Program-made: the position numbers and the translations under genes
Notes under the pieces: generated by a model
What the model was told of the DNA's origin: nothing
The model's database searches: none
Seen by the model: only the letters and a program-made list of their open reading frames with translations
Shown: in pieces, positions 57,290 to 64,000 of the stretch
Position numbering within the stretch: position 1 is the first letter of the stretch
Layout: each line of letters starts with the position of its first letter
DNA from: Omphiscola glabra
Lineage: Eukaryota; Mollusca; Gastropoda; Lymnaeidae
Direction: 5' to 3'
Assembly: GCA_964017045.1 (NCBI GenBank)
Contig: OZ024794.1
Location: 22,983,359 to 23,047,358, forward strand
Length of the DNA stretch: 64,000 bases

Positions 57290-58912
57290 CGAAAGTCGTT
57301 ATGTTATGAAAGCAAATTTTTTTTCCTCCATTAATTAGGACTTTTAAATCCAAGAGGGTCAGAGATTTTTTATTAGAAACTGCCAGGCAACATTGCCAAC
57401 AACGTAAAAAAAAATATAAGCTCGGTGTTCAATGAATTCATCTGTATATCAGCTGTGCTTTTTCCAGTGCAATATTTCCTTTAATATCCAGAGCCGTCAG
57501 GTGACATTAAGACACCCCTTTAAAGTTTGTTTATATTGAGCTATTTCATACAATTTTAAGTATTTTCTTTTTATCTCATTTAAACCTCCCAAATGGGGGC
57601 CCCTTATTTACCAGAGACTCCATCCAGCCACACGTGTTACAAGCCGCGCGAAGACAATGCTAAGACAATAATAATATCACTACGGTGTGCTCTATTATAT
57701 TCTACATAAATCATTTGTGATAAAATCATAAACAAAATTGGAGCCTCAAAATTTAAGAAGCCGCACTTGATAGATTCCCGCTCATGATAAAAAAATAAAT
57801 AACTTTTACAAATAAGAAAAAAATAGGATAAAATCATACACTGAAATGTATCTTAACTTATATATTTTTAAATCTATAAATTGTGGCCTCTTAGATTTTG
57901 AGGCCCATTCGATGTTGTGGCCTCTCACATTTTGAGGCTCATTCGATGTAGGAGGCCCTAGGCTTAAGCCTACTTAGCCCATAGTGAAATCCGGCCCTGC
58001 TCGTGTGTCATGTACACACTTTAATACATTACTAATCATTGTGTGCTTTCAATGTTTTCTCCCATAAATTTCATTTCAGTGCTCTTCGATTAACAAAGTG
58101 AATGTGTAGCCTAAGCCTTCGTCCGTGCCGAACCTAATAGCTCCGATGAAATATTTTCAGATTTCGATTTGAAAAAAAATATGTTGTCACTCCCAGGGTT
58201 GACAGATGAGCCTCGAGGCAGCAGTATTTCTTTGAGGCAGCTGGTTATATTTTCTACCAGACAGACGACTTACTGTTTGAATCAATAGCCTCGAGGCAGC
58301 GACTATATTTCAAATCATAGCTGTTTTTATTGATAGTCAGCGGACATGTTTGGTTGCCTGAATTACATCGTAAATTGAATCCGGATTAATAAAGCCGCAA
58401 TTTGGCAAATACCTAATTATAATATTTTAATCATCATGGCTTCAAACATGTAGTTTAAATGCAATCTTTGCACCCACAGCCCACAGTCTCAGAATAAAGT
58501 AGGCACACAATATGGTATTTGTTTGGGGATCACTGTAAATATAGATTGCTGCCACCACTTATAATCATTGTGTTCTAAAGATGGCTCCCCTCTGTAGTTC
58601 ATATATCAAAAAAAATCTGCATTATGCCAACGGTTATCATCATATTAATGAAGAACACGAAGAAGAGCGCCATCTAATGAGTCTTTACTACAGAGCCAGA
58701 CGTCTGGCGTCCATTAATTTTTTTTTTGGTATCCCTCATTTGTTTCAAAGGTGAAGACGTAGGAGAGATGCATTTAAGGGGAAATAACTGGAACAACTTT
58801 CGGCACTAAAAATGTATGAGTTGCTTGCTCTTAACGATTGGCCTACCTAAACTTTACTCATTTTTATTTAGGGTTTAATGTCAATAATAAAAGTGGGGAT
58901 CGGGAACTGTGT
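57290..58912. other. No gene seen
   Basis: Contains two gcctcgaggcagc segments (58211-58225 and 58288-58302) that may belong to an unrecognised repeat; otherwise featureless. Confidence 0.5.
57890..58001 (-). mobile_element. Possible hAT-type end (CAGGGCCGGATTTC on minus strand)
   Basis: Ends gaaatccggccctg at 58001. Upstream there are two diverged copies of a tggcctctnagattttgagg unit. The partner end was not found. Confidence 0.35.
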
Positions 58913-58950
58913 GGCAGTGTGTGGCAGTGTGTGGCAGTGTGTGGCAGTGC
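58913..58950 (+). repeat. 10-bp repeat (gtgtggcagt), 4 copies
   Basis: Short perfect tandem repeat. Confidence 0.9.
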
Positions 58951-59164
58951 GTTCATATAGAATAATACAGGCTCATTAAAAAAAAATAACTATTGCCAGA
59001 AATAGTCTTAATAAAGTAGACATTTTTTAAATTACTCTTTTTATTTTACTGACAGGATCTCATCCCCTCTGTTTTAACCGGTGCCACTTAGAGTTGCGTT
59101 TTAATTAAAAAAGAATGGCAACAGAACGCATCAATGTAAGAAGCAAATCCATACAAATCATTTA

Positions 59165-59575
59165 GCCTTTGTCAAGTATCCACCTTTCATTAGCCTTAGA
59201 TTTGTATCCACCCTTCATTAGCCGTAAATTTGTATCCACCCTTCATTAGCCTTAGATTTTTATCCACCCTTCATTAGCCTTAGATTTGTATCCACCCTTC
59301 ATTAGCCTTAGATTTTTATCCACCCTTCATTAGCCTTAGATTTGGTATCCACCCTTAAATAGCCTTAGATTTGTATCCACCCTTCATTAGCTTTAGATTT
59401 GGTATCCACCCTTCATTAGCCTTATATTTTTATCCACCCTTCATTAGTCTTAGATTTGTATCCACCCTTCATTAGCCTTAGATTTGTATCCAACCTTCAT
59501 TAGTCTTAGATTTGTATCATTCTTTCACCTGCCATAGACTTGATTACACCCTTTTTTAGCATTAGATTTTTACCT
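59165..59575 (+). repeat. 27-28-bp minisatellite, about 14 copies
   Basis: Unit attagccttagatttgtatc + cacccttc, progressively diverged at the right end. Confidence 0.9.
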
Positions 59576-59719
59576 ACCTTTCATTAGCCAATTAGTCACA
59601 TTAGGACGTACATAATATTTTGTTTTCACACCCTTGGAGTAGAAAAATGACAATAATTGTGACTAGCCCTGGGTAAAGTGCTCCGCGATAAGTGCGCTGC
59701 GGCACACTGGTGTGCCACG

Positions 59720-59893
59720 AGATGATGACATGTGTGCGATGATGACATGTGTTCGATGATGACATGTGTGCGATGATGACATGTGTGCGATGATGACATG
59801 TGTGCGATGATGACATGTGTGCGATGATGACATGTGTTCGATGATGACATGTGTGCGATGATGACATGTGTGCGATGATGACATGTGTGCAGC
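59720..59893 (+). repeat. 17-bp minisatellite (gatgatgacatgtgtgc), 10 copies
   Basis: Near-identical units with occasional gttc variants. Confidence 0.94.
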
Positions 59894-60863
59894 GCTAAAC
59901 GCCTCCAAGCATAGAGTGCATCAAACTGTGCTGCTGTAAAACTGACATCTTTAAAATCTATTACCAGGCTCTCAAACTGTGCTTAAACTGGGCTGTACAT
60001 TTGTTTGGGTCGACAACTGGGGATGTGAGGACCTCAAATGACTGCTGCTTCCCGGTCCTGACAATGACGTTTGGGCTGTACTTTGTTTTTTTGTGTGGAT
60101 GATGTGATGGTTTTAAGAATTATTTGTAAGTGAAAAAATGTGAGTGTATATGTGGGGTGGGGGTCTGGAAAAAAATGAAGGGTGGAAGGGCCAGAGTGGA
60201 TTTGTGAAACACCGGAGTAGAGAATTCGCACAATAGTTGGCAGGGAATGTCGACCTATGAACTCGGGTGAGGAGGCTGTACTTGTATACACCTGAGCAAA
60301 TGTAGGACCAGGTAAGAGCTCGTTTTGGTGGTGGTGGTGGGGGGTGGGAGTCTGGGGGTGAGAAAGGGGATCTCACATCCCAATTTTTGGCTGTTTATTT
60401 TGGATTACCATTGGATTTTGAGCTTTGTGCTAAGTCAACAATCTCTAGCTCCGGGCTAATTCATTCACAAGAGACTATGCGTCGTTTTTATAAAAGAAAT
60501 CCATATATAATACACCGCTAAATAATTCTGTATCATATCAGTCTATGCTATTTAAACGGAGAATCTATTTCTTTATACTTAAAGCATGATAACATCATTT
60601 TAAATTATTTGTTGAAAATAACATTAATAAATTCTTTTATAAAACAAAACCAAAATACCAAGTTGAAGGTCGACAGCTTATTGCCACGTGTTTATTGTTG
60701 CATTTTCTTGGAAACAAGGGAAGATCCACACAAAAATGGCGGCCACCACTCTAGAAGTTGTGGCAGGGATTATGGGGGGGGGGGGTGAGGGTGGATTTTG
60801 GTGGCTGGTAAACATTTTAAAAATTTGACCAGCCTACGGCGCTATGTAATGTTTGGTAAGACC

Positions 60864-60933
60864 CAGTGGCGTAGTGAGGGGGGGCAAGGGGGGTATCATG
60901 CCCCGGGCGCGAGTTAAGCTCGCTACGCCACTG
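60864..60933 (-). mobile_element. hAT MITE, family A, 70-bp deletion derivative
   Basis: Only the two ends remain, joined through ccccgggcgcgagttaagct. The target duplication gtaagacc / gtaagacg (60856-60863, 60934-60941) matches 7 of 8, so the short form itself probably transposed. Confidence 0.75.
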
Positions 60934-61289
60934 GTAAGACGGTATCTTCTGACACCAATGTACAATATAAAGCCCACAATCCTAGTTACATCATTCAGAT
61001 CTAGAAATAAAAAGAGCATGTAAAACTTGGATAAGTCTTACTTTAGCACTGTTAGGATTAATGTATATGTATAGCCTCGCCCTCACGCCTACCCTTTCCG
61101 GCTGGGATTGCTTTAAGGTCAATCATCCCTTTGTCAGCACCGTCATCTCAAATGTCAGATTGACATATTAAAGGGAAAAAATAAAATAATGTCAATGCAT
61201 TTAATTTATAAGAGTTGGAACGTAAAGGGAAGGCCAAGTAATAATGGTAAATTAAAAATGTCTTAAACTGTAGACTTATAAGATATTGG

Positions 61290-61569
61290 CACGCTGAATG
61301 CATTAAAAGACCTACTTTTGTTCGCTGAATGAATTAGAAGACTTACATTAACACGCTGAATGAATTAAAGGACCTACTTTTGCTCGCTGAATGAATCAGA
61401 AGACTTACTTTGGCTCATTGAATGAATTAGAAGACGTACTTTAACACGCTGAATGAATTAGAGGACCTACTTTGGCTCACTGAATGAATTAGATGACCTA
61501 CTTTGACACGCTGACTGCATCAGAAGACTTACTTTGGCACGCTAATACCAAAAGGTTGCCAACTCCTGA
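61290..61569 (-). mobile_element. Degenerate inverted copy of the 31-bp-minisatellite hAT element
   Basis: About nine diverged units of the form gctgaatgaattagaagact + tactttggcac, the reverse complement of the 41081 array, ending in ggttgccaactcctg, a hAT-type terminus. The opposite terminus is not visible. Confidence 0.65.
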
Positions 61570-61659
61570 TGTAGAGCATAATGCAGGTTCTGGAACCGAC
61601 TGTTGCAGTTCACAGAGTACATAATAGAGGACTAGGACATAGTCTTTGTCAGTGGCCAG

Positions 61660-61845
61660 AGAAAATCTTTCAACAACGGTCAAAACATATCCTTCAACTG
61701 CGACCATGACATATTCTTCCACATTATCCAGGGCATTTTCTTCCGCAGTGGCCATGACTTTTCCTTCCACAGTGGCCAGGACATATCCTTCCACAGCAGT
61801 CAGGACATGTCCTTCCACAGCAGTCAGGACATATCCTTCCTCATC
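61660..61845 (+). repeat. 24-30-bp repeat (ccttccacagcagtcaggac)
   Basis: About six copies, most regular at the right end; the local open frames are by-products. Confidence 0.8.
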
Positions 61846-62102
61846 GGGTCAGTTTTATGAGGTCTTACTATGGTTTCTTTTATTTAAGCATCGGATTAAC
61901 TGTACACCTAAATATTTTCTCGTTTGCACCCAGTTGAAGTATCACCCATACCAGCTTCTATACTTTTGACGTCACATTAACACGTGAATCATCACCATAA
62001 TGCCAAGCAGGCTCGCCCACCAACAATTACGCTACATCTGGAAACAGAGCAGAGTTCTGTGAGGTAACAACACTAATTAGAAGTGTAGGACTAACCTCAA
62101 TT

Positions 62103-62225
62103 TTACAACAATGTATGTGCTATCAACAATGTCTGTCTATCAACAATGTCTGTGCTATCAACAATGTATGTGCTATCAACAATGTCTGTGCTATCAACAA
62201 TGTCTGTGCTATCAACAATGTACGT
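62103..62225 (+). repeat. 18-bp minisatellite (ctatcaacaatgtctgtg), 7 copies
   Basis: Near-identical units. Confidence 0.93.
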
Positions 62226-62229
62226 GCAG

Positions 62230-62337
62230 TTAAAATCGGAATTCACTCATATTTTTTAAACTATAGTCCGGCCCCCAGCAATGTCTAGGGGGTGGGCAGT
62301 GAACCGGCCTCATGTTTGAAAAATTTGATGACCCCTG
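62230..62337 (-). mobile_element. hAT-type terminus fragment (CAGGGGTCATCAAA on minus strand)
   Basis: The plus strand ends tttgatgacccctg at 62337 and contains actatagtccggcccccagc upstream. This is a typical hAT end with no visible partner. Confidence 0.4.
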
Positions 62338-62419
62338 TCTTAAATGGTTTAGCAGGCCTACTAGTTTCAAAACTTTTGAGTAGGCCTAGTGCAACTTCCA
62401 CAAAGATTAATCTGGTTTT

Positions 62420-62775
62420 AATCACCACCGATATTTGTTGATGACCTATCACCACTGATATTTGTTGATGACCTATCTCATCATTGATATTTGTTGATGG
62501 CCTATCACAGTGGTTCTCAACCTTCCTAATGCCGCGACCCTTTAATACAGTTGCTCATGTTGTGGCGACCCCCAGCCACAAAATTATTTGTGTTTCTACT
62601 TCATAACTGTAGAGTATATGTGTTTTCAGAAGGACTTAGGCGACCCCCAAAGGGATCGCGACCCACAAGTTGAGAGCCGCTGGCCTATCACCACTGATAT
62701 ATGTTTATTACCTATCTCACCACTGTTATTTGTTGATGACCTATCTCATCACTGATATTTGTTGATGACCTTTCA
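62420..62775 (+). repeat. 29-bp minisatellite (ccactgatatttgttgatga), split by a SPIN-like MITE
   Basis: Three units before and three after the insertion at 62508-62682. Confidence 0.88.
62508..62682 (-). mobile_element. SPIN-like hAT MITE inserted in a minisatellite
   Basis: Complete reverse copy with perfect duplication gcctatca (62500-62507, 62683-62690). The target is the 29-bp minisatellite ccactgatatttgttgatga... Confidence 0.85.
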
Positions 62776-63294
62776 ACTCTAACATTGATGAATTTAATCT
62801 TACTCCGGTTCTGTCTCTGCAGATCCCGAAATTTGAGGCTAATTTATTTTTTCCACATGGGGCGTGTTTGTGCCATAAAATGTATAAATGTAGTGTAGTA
62901 CACATTTTCATTTAAAAATGGGGCGAGGCTGTATACTCATTTATGTAAAACTAACTACTCGGGTTTACCATGAAACGTACAATATTTGATCCCTATAGCA
63001 ACTCCCCAACATAGATCGATTAAATACCACATTTCTTGTTGACTAACTATAGTAAATGAGATACATTATGAACGGCTTCATTAACAAAGAGATCTAATAT
63101 TGTCTGCTCGTATCCCTTGTATAAATTACGAGTGTGTCTAATTGGTTTAACGATCTTATAAAACTGATCAGACAGTATTTCCTTTGATTTTCATTTCGCT
63201 GATTTCCTGGGCATGTTAACTAAATGTAAATACATCTGAGTTCAAATTGTAGTAAAGTAAAAGTGAAAGGAATTTAAGTGGACGCCAAGTATGA

Positions 63295-63420
63295 CATATT
63301 CTACCGTCTCTTTGGAGATATATCCCAAATGTGACAGATTCTACCATCTCTTTGGGGATATATCCCAAATGTAACAGATTCTACCATCTCTCTGGGGATA
63401 TATCCCAAATGTGACAGACG
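63295..63420 (+). repeat. 40-bp minisatellite, 3 copies
   Basis: Unit tctttggggatatatcccaa + atgtgacagattctaccatc; each unit contains the palindrome ggatatatcc. Confidence 0.9.
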
Positions 63421-63483
63421 ATGTGTCTAAATTCTTGGGATTATGTCTGTGATTGCACAGACATCCGGCCCAAGCAATTTCCA

Positions 63484-63785
63484 GTTCGAAGTGGCTATTC
63501 GTACCCGGGTACCAGAAGTGAGAGATTGGGATTAAAAAAAAAAACATTTAAAATATCATTGCTGGGTTTGTAAGACAAAATGAGGTATCAAATGAAAGAT
63601 AAATGAGTGGACTATACGTTTGTTTAACTAAAATAAACGACCACAAATGACATCCGAATAGCATTTAGTCAAAATGGACCCGGACACGCAGCTCCGCCAT
63701 TCGGACCCGGGTCCCATTAGACCCATAATTTAAATAGTTTTTAAATCACAACCGCTCACTTCTGGTACGAATAGTCGCAGCCTTT
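63484..63785 (+). mobile_element. MITE family H, full-looking copy
   Basis: Near the left end, ctattcgtacccgggtacca + gaagtgagag; near the right end, its inverse ctcacttctggtacgaatag. A shared interior (gtaagacaaaatgaggtatc + aaatgaaagat) recurs at 1-118, 33983-34255 and 50367-50500. Confidence 0.6.
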
Positions 63786-64000
63786 CCAGTTTCCTAAAGC
63801 ACTCTTTATCTACTCTTGGTTTTGTGAAGTTGGTTCCGAGAGTAGCACGTTGTCTATGAAGAAAGGAAACGTAAAAAAAAAAAATGTCTCCAATCTTACG
63901 AGGTATTCTTACAAAGCTCACGGTAGGAATTTCTCGTGGGAGATGTGTACTCATCAGCACCCGTTCTGTGCGGTACACTTTGCAGGGTTTCATGTTGGGT

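Noticed and set aside
61646..61969. 107-codon Thr/Ser-rich frame
   Set aside because: A 24-30-bp tandem repeat accounts for most of it.
63730..63993. 87-codon minus-strand frame (MKPCKVYRTERVL...)
   Set aside because: It looks slightly protein-like, but it overlaps a MITE end, the only intron that could be proposed is under 50 bp, and I recognise no family.

Overview
This is a repeat-rich, AT-rich window of an animal genome with small phase-consistent introns. It carries no bacterial-style operons, rRNA or recognisable tRNA genes. The main gene (hillarin / kyphoscoliosis-peptidase family), several hAT transposon families and dense minisatellites fit a lophotrochozoan. A gastropod mollusc is my best guess, by inference only.

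Layout. 1-5.5 kb: hAT elements (one with a transposase remnant), a 36-bp minisatellite and a long inverted-repeat MITE. 5.5-18.7 kb: mostly non-coding, with several minisatellites and two weak candidates for untranslated first exons. 18,775-29,445 (+): one well-supported protein gene of 18 coding exons, 3,912 nt including the stop, 1,303 residues. All splice junctions are GT-AG and keep one open frame. Its introns hold a hAT MITE (intron 5), a C23 tract (intron 8), a 15-copy 71-bp satellite (intron 12), a triplicated 5' splice site (start of intron 16) and a 12-copy 40-bp minisatellite (intron 16). 35,986-36,675 (-): an uninterrupted coding exon paralogous to the last three exons of that gene, pointing towards it, with an acceptor at the equivalent position and phase. 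36.7-64 kb: no convincing gene, but a mosaic of hAT MITEs with 8-bp target duplications, a tRNA-derived SINE, a second hAT transposase remnant, many minisatellites and a GC-rich retroposed element.

The protein encoded by the main gene is an internal duplication of [transglutaminase-like domain + beta-rich tail], followed by a third tail module without the peptidase-like part. The duplication is also visible in the exon structure: exons 2 and 11 are both 89 nt with the same phase.

The most unusual signal is at 42,601-42,720. The 5' end of the GC-rich, target-site-duplicated element can be folded by eye as an HDV-like nested double pseudoknot, with P1, P2, P3, P4 and a GCUAA joining segment in the expected order. 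I interpret it as a self-cleaving ribozyme heading a non-LTR-type retroelement. Other notable items are a chimeric hAT element, a hAT element that carries a 31-bp minisatellite found again in inverted orientation 20 kb away, and a 33-bp minisatellite with a 7-unit higher-order pattern.
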